Origin: MD308 sp051888795
GTDB lineage: Bacteria; Bacillota; Clostridia; Lachnospirales; Lachnospiraceae
Direction of reading: 5' to 3'
NCBI GenBank assembly: GCA_051888795.1
Contig: JBJFCD010000110.1
Location: 1-13,961 of the forward strand
DNA length: 13,961 nt
This document shows, piece by piece, positions 1 through 7,210 of this stretch. Each line of letters starts with the position of its first letter. Positions within the stretch are counted from its first letter, which is position 1. The position numbers and the translations under genes are program-made. A model generated the notes under the pieces. It was not told where the DNA came from. It ran no database searches and saw only the letters and a list, made by a program, of their open reading frames with translations.

Positions 1-772
1 TGGCTTCCTTCAACTTCTGATTCAATCCAGTAGCTGAAAGACGTTCTCTTTCAGAAATTTCCTTGAGCGTCATATCACCAGCAGTAATAAACAGAACATT
101 ACGTTTTTTCTTTGCTGCAAGTTTGGCAAAGTAGAGAAGATACTGAGATTTACCTCTCTTTTCTGTGGCTAATATAACACTAAAAGAACTCCTTGAAACA
201 GGCCCAAGAAGTTTTCCTAATGCACCTGGATATTCAAACAGAAATGATTCTGCATCCTCATCCCGTGCTTCAAAAAGCAATTTATCATACTTGCAATTTG
301 GTGCATCTAATGCTCGTCTAATCAATCTGAAATTTGCTGCGGTCTCTGCTACCTGCTCATAATTGGCATGGTCTAAGCTATTTCCTATGGCATCAATCAG
401 GTTCAGACTGATAGCATTGTTCATGAAATCAATCAATCTGCTGGTGGCATAATCCTCATTGTATGATTCCAGACTCGCAAATGTATCAGATAAGCTCACA
501 AGAAACATATCAATAAGTTCTGAGGTAGAATCATCAACAGCTGATTTTTTGGTTACAAACAAATCCTTGATGTGCATCTTTGGGCTTTTCTTGAAGTCAT
601 CAAAGAAATCAAGACACCATTGTGCAATCGTCTTGGACATAAAATTACTGAACATATCAAGTTCAATATATGGTCTGGCATAGGCTATTGCCTTGTCACT
701 CATAATCAATGCGGTAATTGCTTCTCTTTCGAGATTCTTTACCACTTCTTCTTCATAAATAGATTCTGCCAT
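1..772 (-). CDS. DnaB-like replicative DNA helicase, N-terminal part (runs off left edge)
   Basis: Only the first 257 codons are in the window; no stop is reached. Residues 1-180 are helical and resemble the N-terminal domain of phage DnaB-type helicases. A P-loop follows at residues 202-209 (ATEKRGKS, fitting [AG]xxxxGK[ST]). After it comes a strand plus acidic segment (VLFITAGDMTLKEISER, about 226-242), laid out like the RecA-like core of DnaB. The Walker B and arginine-finger regions lie outside the window. The enzyme would unwind DNA at the phage fork. Its ATG shares an A with the TAA of the initiator gene upstream (TAATG), with GGAGA 7 bases before the start. This indicates translational coupling of initiator and helicase, typical of replication modules. 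It could instead be a more general SF4/RecA-like ATPase, because the rest is missing. Confidence 0.8.
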   Translation of the reverse strand, partial: MAESIYEEEVVKNLEREAITALIMSDKAIAYARPYIELDMFSNFMSKTIAQWCLDFFDDFKKSPKMHIKDLFVTKKSAVDDSTSELIDMFLVSLSDTFASLESYNEDYATSRLIDFMNNAISLNLIDAIGNSLDHANYEQVAETAANFRLIRRALDAPNCKYDKLLFEARDEDAESFLFEYPGALGKLLGPVSRSSFSVILATEKRGKSQYLLYFAKLAAKKKRNVLFITAGDMTLKEISERERLSATGLNQKLKEA

Positions 773-2895
773 TAGTGTGTCTCCAGATAGTTTAGAAATT
801 CCTCAAGATACTGGTTCTTTGGATTGAAAATCTTTGAGAATGGAATACTTGAATGCTTTAGGTCAATAATATCAAAGTAAAATCCAATGAAATCACCAAG
901 ATAAGTAACGTCCTTGAATCGGTGAGAATTGGCACAGACCTCCTTATACTTTGACTTCCATAGATTCTCCATAACTTTATATCCAGAGTACATCTGATAC
1001 CATTCTGAATCAGTAATTTCATGGGAGGATTCATCTATCCCACGGAGCTTGTAATAGAATGGCTTGAAACGATGCCTGAGAATACTAAGTTCATCTTCAG
1101 TAAGACTGTCGTAAAATTTAGAAAATGATAAAGAACCAATTTCAGTCTGCTGCATGAGGTCAAGAAATGCTGATTTGCCAGTTCCTTCCTTTCTGGCAGT
1201 TATAGAAAATTCTGTATAGATAAGCTGGTCAAACTTAGTCGGCAATGTTCTTTTTTCAGTGAGATAGAAATCAGCCACCTTCTTTATCATCCTGAACAAA
1301 TCATCATCGGAATATCCGTTTTTCTGGATAAACTCATATTTATCAAGTTCAGCTTTGGAAAAATGAAAAGAAGAGGTGCTTTTAAAAAGTTTCCCAGTTC
1401 TCAATTCAGAGAAAAACTTAAGTGCAGTTGTATACGCCTTAGTATGTTTCCCTCCCCATGTAATACGGCACTTTGGCAGAACGTCATTTTCTTCTGCAAG
1501 GCTGTTCCAATATTCAATGAATTTCTTGCTGGGTACCTCAGAATCAACGTTCCTTGATTTCTTGGGTTTCACAATCAAGTGACGCTTATTTTCGGATTTT
1601 GCGCTAGGAGCCATTCTAAGGCCCGTTTTTATGAAGCCTGATAAATTCATCGCGTTTTCCTTTTTCGTGCCTCTACGGGCTTCCTGACGCAAAATTTGGC
1701 TATGTCCGTATTGGCTTTGATATGGGCTTTCTGGGATGGGGTCTGAATCGGGACTTTCTACCTTATTTTTGGCAGATTCCCATGTGGACACCGCAAGGTG
1801 GCCATCATGAGGCATGGCGTATAATACTTCTCTTTCATTTTCTGGGATTGAACAAGATTTTATATCTATGGGCTGGGATTCATCTTGTGACAACTGCGAT
1901 AGCAGTTGGAACATAATGCTCCCCAATATCTCATTACTTGATAAAGAAATAATTGGCGTAGCCTCTCCTTGGACGTTTGTCGCCAAACGTCCCTGCGAAA
2001 ATCTACGATTATAAGAAGAAATTTTTAATTTCTGATTATCAAATCGTAGATTTGAGCTATTAATGTTAATATATATTTTGCGCCAATTTTGAAATTTTTC
2101 AAAAAGTCCATTTTTATTAAAAATTTTTGCTATTTTCAGTAACTCATTGGTTTTTATGGACATTCCCATAAAATTTATGATGCGCCAATTTCGTATGATT
2201 TCGCATAAAATTTCATCATTTTCTAAAATTTCCATGAAAAAGTTCAATGATTTCAATGATGCGCCAATTTCAAAAGCATTTTCAAATTTTTCAAAATTAT
2301 TAGAATTGAAAAAGTTCAATGATTTCAATGATGCGCCAATTTCAAAATTTTCATTATTTTTACTTTCATTGAAAAAGTTCAATGATTTCAATGATGCGCC
2401 ACTTTCATATTTGAAAGCATTTTTGGCGTATTCATCAATTTGCATAAAATTATTTTTGCTATTTACCTCACGGTAGAATTGAGCTTTTTTCTTATAAATT
2501 TTACCAAATTTTAGGTCATAAGAAGGATATTCTGGATAAGTAAACCCCAGAATTTCTTTATGCAATTCTTCAAACTTTGGAGGGAATACACGATAATAGG
2601 AATCTTTTCGTGCTTTATTCCTTTCGTAGCTGGTCGTTTGAATGAGATTTTCAAGAATCCCATAATCAACGAATATTGAGAGTTTTCTCTGCAAAGTCCG
2701 TTTTGGAATTTCTAATTTTTTGGAATTTTCAACAATATTTGCTGGTTCATATTCAGAACAGCAGAGAAAATACTCCAAAATCGAGTAACATTCTCTGGAA
2801 ACATATGTCCAATTTTTATGTTCCATTTTATGGAGAGCAGATTTTCTCCATTCATTGGTTATTTCTTGATTTTTCTTAGAAATTTCGATATTCAT
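772..2895 (-). CDS. Winged-helix replication initiator protein carrying internal origin repeats
   Basis: A 707-residue protein. ATG 2895 is preferred because AGGTG lies 5 bases upstream; an in-frame ATG at 2970 adds 25 residues but has no ribosome site. Residues about 34-105 form a winged-helix fold (ILEYFLCCSEYEPANIVENSK, then PKRTLQRKLSIFVDYGIL and a basic wing). Such domains open many phage initiators and DnaD-like proteins. Residues 164-220 hold three copies of GASLKSLNFF in Asn/Glu-rich linkers, encoded by the iteron-like repeats. Residues 300-450 look disordered (Ser/Pro/Gln-rich, then basic). Residues 455-707 form a helical C-terminal domain that may recruit the helicase. The next gene is a DnaB-like helicase and a primase lies upstream, so replication initiation is the likely role. 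The assignment rests on the winged helix, the iterons and the context, not on a recognised full-length family. Confidence 0.68.
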   Translation of the reverse strand: MNIEISKKNQEITNEWRKSALHKMEHKNWTYVSRECYSILEYFLCCSEYEPANIVENSKKLEIPKRTLQRKLSIFVDYGILENLIQTTSYERNKARKDSYYRVFPPKFEELHKEILGFTYPEYPSYDLKFGKIYKKKAQFYREVNSKNNFMQIDEYAKNAFKYESGASLKSLNFFNESKNNENFEIGASLKSLNFFNSNNFEKFENAFEIGASLKSLNFFMEILENDEILCEIIRNWRIINFMGMSIKTNELLKIAKIFNKNGLFEKFQNWRKIYININSSNLRFDNQKLKISSYNRRFSQGRLATNVQGEATPIISLSSNEILGSIMFQLLSQLSQDESQPIDIKSCSIPENEREVLYAMPHDGHLAVSTWESAKNKVESPDSDPIPESPYQSQYGHSQILRQEARRGTKKENAMNLSGFIKTGLRMAPSAKSENKRHLIVKPKKSRNVDSEVPSKKFIEYWNSLAEENDVLPKCRITWGGKHTKAYTTALKFFSELRTGKLFKSTSSFHFSKAELDKYEFIQKNGYSDDDLFRMIKKVADFYLTEKRTLPTKFDQLIYTEFSITARKEGTGKSAFLDLMQQTEIGSLSFSKFYDSLTEDELSILRHRFKPFYYKLRGIDESSHEITDSEWYQMYSGYKVMENLWKSKYKEVCANSHRFKDVTYLGDFIGFYFDIIDLKHSSIPFSKIFNPKNQYLEEFLNYLETH
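1971..1992. repeat. Perfect 9-bp hairpin next to the iterons, carrying an iteron-like core
   Basis: GGACGTTTG and CAAACGTCC pair perfectly around the four-base loop TCGC. On the minus strand one arm plus the loop reads TTTGGCGA, which resembles the iteron core. It lies in the coding sequence of the initiator, on the left side of the iteron cluster and close to the inverted core at 1953. It may be an origin structure such as a cruciform or primer site. A chance hairpin in coding sequence is less likely, given the perfect arms and tight loop. Confidence 0.5.
2235..2275 (-). repeat. Iteron unit, copy 1
   Basis: A 41-base unit identical to the copy at 2307-2347. It contains the TTGGCGCA core followed on the minus strand by TCATTGAAATCATTGAAC. 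It encodes IGASLKSLNFF in the initiator. Confidence 0.85.
2307..2347 (-). repeat. Iteron unit, copy 2
   Basis: Identical over 41 bases to the unit at 2235-2275. The start-to-start distance is 72 bases, close to seven helical turns. Confidence 0.85.
2370..2407 (-). repeat. Iteron unit, copy 3
   Basis: Matches the other two units except for one change next to the core (AGTGGCGC instead of ATTGGCGC on the minus strand), which changes Ile to Ser in the protein. It starts 63 bases (six helical turns) from copy 2. Confidence 0.82.
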
Positions 2896-3000
2896 ATTAT
2901 CACCTAACGGGTTGAAATTGTTTCTTCCAGTAAAGGAATTTTCCTTCTGATGAAATGAACTCCTATTCATTTCAGTAAATGAAGAACCAATTTCTTCATT

Positions 3001-3030
3001 CTCTCAAAAGGCTTCACCTACCTTTGAGAG
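3001..3030. other. Intergenic hairpin A in the leader of the initiator gene
   Basis: CTCTCAAA pairs with TTTGAGAG, and the stem can extend to AGG/CCT with one bulge. In the leftward mRNA the loop reads TAGGTGAAG, which includes a ribosome-site-like AGGTGA. No U-run follows, so it is not an ordinary intrinsic terminator. It directly abuts hairpin B at 3031-3070. Confidence 0.5.
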
Positions 3031-3070
3031 CATAGTAGGGGGCCGCATTTTTTGCAAGCTCCCTACTATG
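3031..3070. other. Intergenic hairpin B after the NNPGN-protein gene
   Basis: CATAGTAGGG and CCCTACTATG are perfect 10-base arms around a 20-base loop. The stem begins only 3 bases after the stop of the cell-wall protein gene. In the leftward transcript no U-tract follows; the next bases form hairpin A. It could stabilise or process the mRNA, act as a weak or factor-dependent terminator, or bind a protein. Confidence 0.6.
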
Positions 3071-3073
3071 ATT

Positions 3074-3661
3074 TTATAAATCCGCTTCATACGAGAGTAA
3101 TGTGAAATACTCATCAGGATACGGATTGTGACCACATTCAAATTGAATTATTGCATCTACCAATTCAGCCAATCTTTCTTTCACATTTATTTTTTCATCA
3201 GCAGTGACACGAAGTTTTTTGCATAGAAATTCAATGTAATCAGCATTTGCATCTTCTGAGTATTTGCCAACAATTTTTCTAATCGTATCCAATCCTTTCT
3301 TTTCATAATTGACCAATAATTTTGCAATAGCACGAATTCCATACGCAGCATTTGTAAACTTGATGAATCCAGAACTGTCATTTCCAATTTGACCAAACCA
3401 GTGTTTTCCTCTTAGATTACCAGGATTATTATTTCTGAATCCACGAACCGACGAAGTTTCTCCAAACATATTTTCATAAAGTGATTTCTCTGATTCTATT
3501 ACTAATCCATTGATTACTTTTTTACGTTCATCTTCAAGTTCACGTTCAAGCCGTTCTATTACTGCATCTTTCTGTACTTTTATTTGATGATGACTGATAC
3601 CAACACATATAAGAGAAATGCCAACTGCCCCGAGTCCAAGAGCGTAATCAAGCACGTTCAT
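3074..3661 (-). CDS. Membrane-anchored NNPGN-family phage protein (structural protein P5/lysozyme-like; possible SAR endolysin)
   Basis: A 195-residue protein from ATG 3661, which has GGAGGTG six bases upstream; two in-frame ATGs further up are badly spaced. Residues 4-23 are one hydrophobic segment rich in Gly and Ala with few charges. A charged coiled-coil stretch follows (about 26-50). Residues 73-190 begin RGFRNNNPGNLRG and continue with FIKFTNAAYGIRAIAKLL. That layout is common in phage proteins annotated structural protein P5 or lysozyme-like, thought to act on the cell wall. A Gly/Ala-rich N-terminal anchor is typical of signal-arrest-release endolysins, where a weak helix leaves the membrane to free the enzyme; this link is inference. 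The start overlaps the upstream XRE-like gene by 14 bases. A lysis or entry function inside the replication cluster is unusual. No catalytic residue can be assigned with certainty. Confidence 0.62.
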   Translation of the reverse strand: MNVLDYALGLGAVGISLICVGISHHQIKVQKDAVIERLERELEDERKKVINGLVIESEKSLYENMFGETSSVRGFRNNNPGNLRGKHWFGQIGNDSSGFIKFTNAAYGIRAIAKLLVNYEKKGLDTIRKIVGKYSEDANADYIEFLCKKLRVTADEKINVKERLAELVDAIIQFECGHNPYPDEYFTLLSYEADL

Positions 3662-3989
3662 GCTCATCACCTCCCATGTGAATAGGGCCACGATTTAGAA
3701 TTTCCGCAAGACCTTTGATTGATTCATCTCGATTTTCTTCGCAAGTAAACTCTAATTTCAGATAAGCAAAGCACCACTTAGCCATCAAGTTACCATTATC
3801 ACATAGTACGTTACATATCCGAGCAATATGCTCTGGGTTTTTCATTATTGCACGTCCCATTTCCATCATTCTATAATGTTGTGGATTGGGCAATTTTGCC
3901 AATATACTTATTTCGTTTGTAGAGAGTCCAAGATTCATTCTTGCTTCTCTGAAACTATCTCCAAGCTGTTTTGCTTCAATAGTAATCAT
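3648..3989 (-). CDS. XRE-family helix-turn-helix DNA-binding protein
   Basis: A 113-residue protein started at ATG 3989, with GGAGA five bases upstream. Residues about 11-62 fit a Cro/CI-type helix-turn-helix: FREARMNLGLSTNEISILAK, then PQHYRMMEMGRA and NPEHIARICNVL. In such domains the STNEISILAK helix and the next one contact DNA. The rest (63-113) is an uncharacterised tail. It lies 16 bases after the primase stop and overlaps the next gene, so it is co-transcribed with the replication genes. It may regulate this operon or act as an accessory replication factor. No target site can be assigned. The family call is fairly secure; the role is inferred. Confidence 0.68.
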   Translation of the reverse strand: MITIEAKQLGDSFREARMNLGLSTNEISILAKLPNPQHYRMMEMGRAIMKNPEHIARICNVLCDNGNLMAKWCFAYLKLEFTCEENRDESIKGLAEILNRGPIHMGGDEHERA

Positions 3990-4005
3990 TCTATTCTCCA
4001 AAATG

Positions 4006-4929
4006 TTATAGAGTGAAAAGTTCTTCCATGAACTTTTTTGCTTTCAATGGATTCAAATCACCTGGGTCTTTTACACCAATATCAGTCAAAGAGCATCTAG
4101 TTACTTTCTTTCCAAGATTGGCGAGTGTATCTACCAATTGGATTGCCTGTCTTTGACTTGCAGTTCGGTCTCTTCCTTGGCCTTTTCTATCAGCATCATA
4201 CAGGACTTTTATGTTTTGGAATCGTTTTGCCAGAAGAAGAACCTGTTCTCTGGTATATTTGATTCCAAATGTACCAACAGCACCATACCCAAATCTCCAT
4301 ACATCTAACGGCCCTTCCACAACAAGTACGGTTCTTTCAGCTGCATTATCAATTCCATATAACATGTGTTTAGGATTGAATGTTTGAACTGATTCTGGAG
4401 CCGTCATATATTTATTCTGCTGAAGTCCAGTAATATCACGTCCAGTATATGATATTACTTTCCCATCGTAGAAAATGGGTATGATTATTCTGTAGGCCAT
4501 CTCTCCAAAGCTACCTCCATACGAGATACCCCAATCATTTATTATCTTATCAGGGTCATAACCACGCTCCTCTAAATATCGCCTAGCTTTGATTGTAAGC
4601 TCATATTCTTTCGGATATGAGCAATTCCTTACGTTTTTGATAATAACGGCTCTACGGGCCTCGTAGCGGCCTTTGTTCGTATGATATAGACGCTTTATCT
4701 TGGCTATTTCTGAACGGTCTCCGACTAAGGCATTTAGCACTTCAAATTCAGAGTGCCATCCACATCTCCAGCACGTCCAGAAATCCTTGGCTATATTATA
4801 ACCAAGATGGTATCCAGCATTACCAGAACAGAATGGACATTCTATGTTCACCCATCCCTGTCTAGCATGCTTATGCCCACTTGTAACGTAAGGAATCCCA
4901 TAAGCCAAGAAAAAGCGTTCTACATCCAT
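4006..4929 (-). CDS. DNA primase with zinc ribbon and TOPRIM domain
   Basis: A 307-residue protein. The N-terminus has a zinc ribbon with Cys31 and Cys34 (CPFC), His41, and Cys53 and Cys56 (CWRC), like the DnaG-type zinc-binding domain that reads template DNA. A strand-rich region follows (YRIIIPIFYDGKVISYTGRD, about 146-165). The TOPRIM core comes next: VVEGPLD at 203-209 with catalytic Glu205, and YDADRKGQGR at 244-253 with Asp245 and Asp247 for metal binding. A KDPGDL motif at 288-293 is usual near the end of such primases. The enzyme would make RNA primers for the phage fork. It is shorter than cellular DnaG and lacks its C-terminal helicase-binding domain, so coupling to the DnaB-like helicase would need another contact. 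The start has AGAGG nine bases upstream. Confidence 0.9.
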   Translation of the reverse strand: MDVERFFLAYGIPYVTSGHKHARQGWVNIECPFCSGNAGYHLGYNIAKDFWTCWRCGWHSEFEVLNALVGDRSEIAKIKRLYHTNKGRYEARRAVIIKNVRNCSYPKEYELTIKARRYLEERGYDPDKIINDWGISYGGSFGEMAYRIIIPIFYDGKVISYTGRDITGLQQNKYMTAPESVQTFNPKHMLYGIDNAAERTVLVVEGPLDVWRFGYGAVGTFGIKYTREQVLLLAKRFQNIKVLYDADRKGQGRDRTASQRQAIQLVDTLANLGKKVTRCSLTDIGVKDPGDLNPLKAKKFMEELFTL

Positions 4930-4934
4930 TTTAG

Positions 4935-5186
4935 TTATCCTCTGAACTCATAGAGCTTTTCAAGAATAAGCCTACGTTCCTCATACTTATTCTGTTTCCA
5001 CATGGAATATCTATTACATTTATGTTTACAACGTGTGGAACATATCGTTATATCAATCATAGGAACGTCCATTGTCTTTTCTTTTTTGAACTCACATTTC
5101 TCTGGAGGATAGGCCATGAATCCACCGAGAGGAACGAACCCTAATGGATAGGAATATCCATTTATTATAAACTGGTCATCATTCAT
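4935..5186 (-). CDS. Small Cys-rich protein of unknown function
   Basis: An 83-residue protein with no recognised family. The N-terminal part is rich in Gly, Pro and aromatic residues (NGYSYPLGFVPLGGF). Cys31 and the C-X3-C-X3-C cluster at Cys49, Cys53 and Cys57 could hold a metal ion. The C-terminal third is charged and probably helical. The ATG overlaps the stop of the zinc-ribbon gene by four bases (ATGA), with GGAG seven bases upstream. The primase begins six bases after its stop. The position between a zinc ribbon and a primase suggests a replication accessory, but nothing in the sequence proves it. Confidence 0.6.
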   Translation of the reverse strand: MNDDQFIINGYSYPLGFVPLGGFMAYPPEKCEFKKEKTMDVPMIDITICSTRCKHKCNRYSMWKQNKYEERRLILEKLYEFRG

Positions 5187-5515
5187 TTTTCTACTCCAAG
5201 TGCATCCATATCTTCTGAGGTCATCATAAATACAGGAGAATCTTTACAATGTTTTTCTTGTGCTTCACTTAGATTCAGAGCTTCTTTCTTTATACACACA
5301 CGTCTATATCCTCCATGTTCTGCCAGCCATATACCATTATTATCGGTTGCTACTTTTTTGCAGTGTTCACATAATCCATATCCAGTTACCACATATTGGT
5401 CTTTGAATCCACGATTCAATTTTCTATCAAGTATCAATGAACCTGTTTCAAAAACTGTTCCACATACGATGCACTGATGCTGTTCCAATGCACAAATATT
5501 CCTGTCTTTCTTCAT
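5183..5515 (-). CDS. Putative zinc-ribbon protein
   Basis: A 110-residue protein with two CxxC pairs, CIVC at 15-18 and CEHC at 49-52, about 30 residues apart as in zinc ribbons. Extra cysteines occur at 8, 74 and 90. No catalytic motif is seen. It starts three bases after the SNF2-like helicase stop, with GGAGG eight bases before the ATG, so it is translated in the same run of genes. Zinc ribbons of this size often bind nucleic acid or protein partners; a role alongside the helicase or primase is inference. Confidence 0.6.
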   Translation of the reverse strand: MKKDRNICALEQHQCIVCGTVFETGSLILDRKLNRGFKDQYVVTGYGLCEHCKKVATDNNGIWLAEHGGYRRVCIKKEALNLSEAQEKHCKDSPVFMMTSEDMDALGVEK

Positions 5516-5518
5516 GTT

Positions 5519-7198
5519 CTATTCCTCCGTTTCAAGATATCGTTCCATGAGCTTGTTCAATAATGTATCATTATCGGTTTCTTTTCCGTCCATGAGCATA
5601 TCAAACACTTTTTTCTTCTCATCTATGAGGTTCATCATATAGTCATCAATGGTATCCTTTGCGAGAAGGTAATAATTACACACGCCATTCTTCTGACCAA
5701 TACGATGAACTCTATCCTCTGCCTGTGCTAAATCTGATGGTGACCAAGAAAGCTCAATCGTGCAGGTATCAGATGCAGCAGTAAGAGTAAGTCCAGTACC
5801 AGCTGCTTTTATGTTCCCAACGAACAACCTTATCTTTTCATCATTCTGAAAAGATTCTACCGCCTGCTGTCTATCTTTCGATGAAACAGAACCATCAATT
5901 TTTACTGCAATGCTTCCAAATTTTTCATAGATAAGATTGACAATATTCTGATGCCAAGCAAATACTACGAGCTTTTTACCGCTTTCAAGAAATTCTTCAA
6001 TCCATTCCAGACAAGTATTAGATTTTGCTTCCACAACAAGTTTACGCAATATGTTCAATTTCATAATTGCTTCCGCTCTTTTTGCGGATTCAACTTTCTT
6101 GTGGTCTGCATATTTTTTCAGGAATTGAATGAGGTCTTTTTCAGCTTCATAATATTTGACCGCATTATTTCCAGATATTTCAACTGGAATTACTATTTTT
6201 TGCTTTTCAGGTAAATCTTTCAGCACGTCACTTTTTAACCTACGCAACATAAATGCGGAGGTCAAAATATGATGCAATTCTTCAATATTTGTAGCACCAT
6301 TATATGTTGTTCCAAATCCATTATTCACTGGCCCACAATATCTTCTGCCAAAAACGTATTTATTAGGAAACATTGTTGGGTCTATGAGCTTTATTGTTGT
6401 ATAAAATTCCATTGGCCTATTTGATATTGGAGTACCTGATAAGCAAGAAATAGATGGAATCCAACGTCCAAGTTCCATAATTGACTTCGTTCTCTTTGAA
6501 TCTTCATTCTTTATGTTCTGAGATTCATCAAGAACCATAATAGATGGAGACACTTCTTTTATGGTATTATGCCATGATGGTAAAGCTCTCATCTTTCGTG
6601 TAGCTTCTTTGTCACCTTTTATACTATCCTGAGAATGACCAGCAATAATATCATAATTGCATATAATCCAATTATACCTACGCAATTTAGTTGCTGTTAT
6701 ATTAGGTTCCTTTCCTTCACAGATGAAAATATTTTCATCATTTGTCCATTTTATAATCTCTTTCTTCCAGTTATATTTCAAACTGGCAGGACATACTATA
6801 AAGCATGGAAATTTTCTTACAGAGTTCACGTAGCTTATTGTCTGAACGGTTTTTCCTAATCCCTGCTCATCACTCAAAAGAACGGAGCCATTATGTGTCG
6901 TGAACCAGTTGATTCCTTCCACCTGATAAGGTCTCAGCTTTGCAGTCGTTTCAATTTCTTCAGCTTTCAGTTCTTTTGGCTTTTCTTTTTGAAATTTCTT
7001 TATATACTGGTCAAATTCAAAACCCCATTCTTCAAGTTTATCACGATTAAAGTCATTGATTGGGGCTGTCCAGTATTTACCAGTAGGATTCCATCTCTTT
7101 CCAACAAGTGTCTTTACTTTATTCACCATGTCATAAGAAAAAGGAAACGTGATACAAAAAGTCTTGGGATTATGCAGTGTAACTATACGTTCAGACAT
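5519..7198 (-). CDS. SNF2-family (SMARCAL1/HARP-like) DNA helicase or translocase
   Basis: A 559-residue protein. Residues 1-70 resemble the HARP domain (WNPTGKYWTAP, then DKLEEWGF). HARP lets SMARCAL1-type enzymes recognise forked or branched DNA. The two-lobed motor follows: motif I DEQGLGKT (110-117), the Walker B variant DESQ (224-227, where DEAH is usual), motif III LSGTP (253-257), motif V AAGTGLTL (465-472) and motif VI EDRVHRIGQ (494-502) with the arginine finger. Such enzymes move on double-stranded DNA and reanneal or remodel forks. Many phages carry one in the replication block, probably to restart or protect forks. The gene starts at ATG 7198, with AAAGGAGA five bases upstream, and ends three bases before the zinc-ribbon gene. 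Confidence 0.92.
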   Translation of the reverse strand: MSERIVTLHNPKTFCITFPFSYDMVNKVKTLVGKRWNPTGKYWTAPINDFNRDKLEEWGFEFDQYIKKFQKEKPKELKAEEIETTAKLRPYQVEGINWFTTHNGSVLLSDEQGLGKTVQTISYVNSVRKFPCFIVCPASLKYNWKKEIIKWTNDENIFICEGKEPNITATKLRRYNWIICNYDIIAGHSQDSIKGDKEATRKMRALPSWHNTIKEVSPSIMVLDESQNIKNEDSKRTKSIMELGRWIPSISCLSGTPISNRPMEFYTTIKLIDPTMFPNKYVFGRRYCGPVNNGFGTTYNGATNIEELHHILTSAFMLRRLKSDVLKDLPEKQKIVIPVEISGNNAVKYYEAEKDLIQFLKKYADHKKVESAKRAEAIMKLNILRKLVVEAKSNTCLEWIEEFLESGKKLVVFAWHQNIVNLIYEKFGSIAVKIDGSVSSKDRQQAVESFQNDEKIRLFVGNIKAAGTGLTLTAASDTCTIELSWSPSDLAQAEDRVHRIGQKNGVCNYYLLAKDTIDDYMMNLIDEKKKVFDMLMDGKETDNDTLLNKLMERYLETEE

Positions 7199-7210
7199 AA
7201 GTCTCTCCTT

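Larger units (their letters stand above)
1953..2430. repeat. Iteron-like repeat cluster; candidate replication origin inside the initiator gene
   Basis: The core TTGGCGCA (minus strand; TGCGCCAA on plus) occurs at 2079-2086, 2181-2188, 2260-2267 and 2332-2339, with a one-base variant at 2395-2402. The last three lie in near-identical units of 38-41 bases at 2235-2275, 2307-2347 and 2370-2407. Inverted TTGGCGTA copies (plus strand) flank the set at 1953-1960 and 2423-2430. Core spacing is 102, 79, 72 and 63 bases. The sequence between and beside the cores, especially 2010-2160, is very AT-rich, as expected of a melting region. Three cores are read in one protein frame (GASLK) and two in another (NWR), so the DNA rather than the peptide is conserved. 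The closest known parallel is the lambda origin inside gene O. Confidence 0.7.

Noticed and set aside
1167..1193. Apparent P-loop (KEGTGKS) in the initiator C-terminal domain
   Set aside because: The full [AG]xxxxGK[ST] pattern is not met because the first position is Arg, and no Walker B follows. It is not evidence of an ATPase.
1722..1916. Rightward 64-codon ORF over the initiator linker
   Set aside because: It is a shadow of the coding strand, with no ribosome site and no operon context.
2147..2476. Rightward ORF of 109 codons with three peptide repeats
   Set aside because: It is the opposite-strand shadow of the iterons in the initiator gene, has no ribosome site, and its repeat comes from the DNA repeat.
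2896..2970. 25-residue N-terminal extension of the initiator from ATG 2970
   Set aside because: No ribosome site precedes it, while ATG 2895 has AGGTG at an ideal five-base distance.
3001..3070. Intrinsic terminator for the cell-wall protein gene
   Set aside because: Both stems lack the U-tract in the leftward direction, so I list them as hairpins of unknown role.
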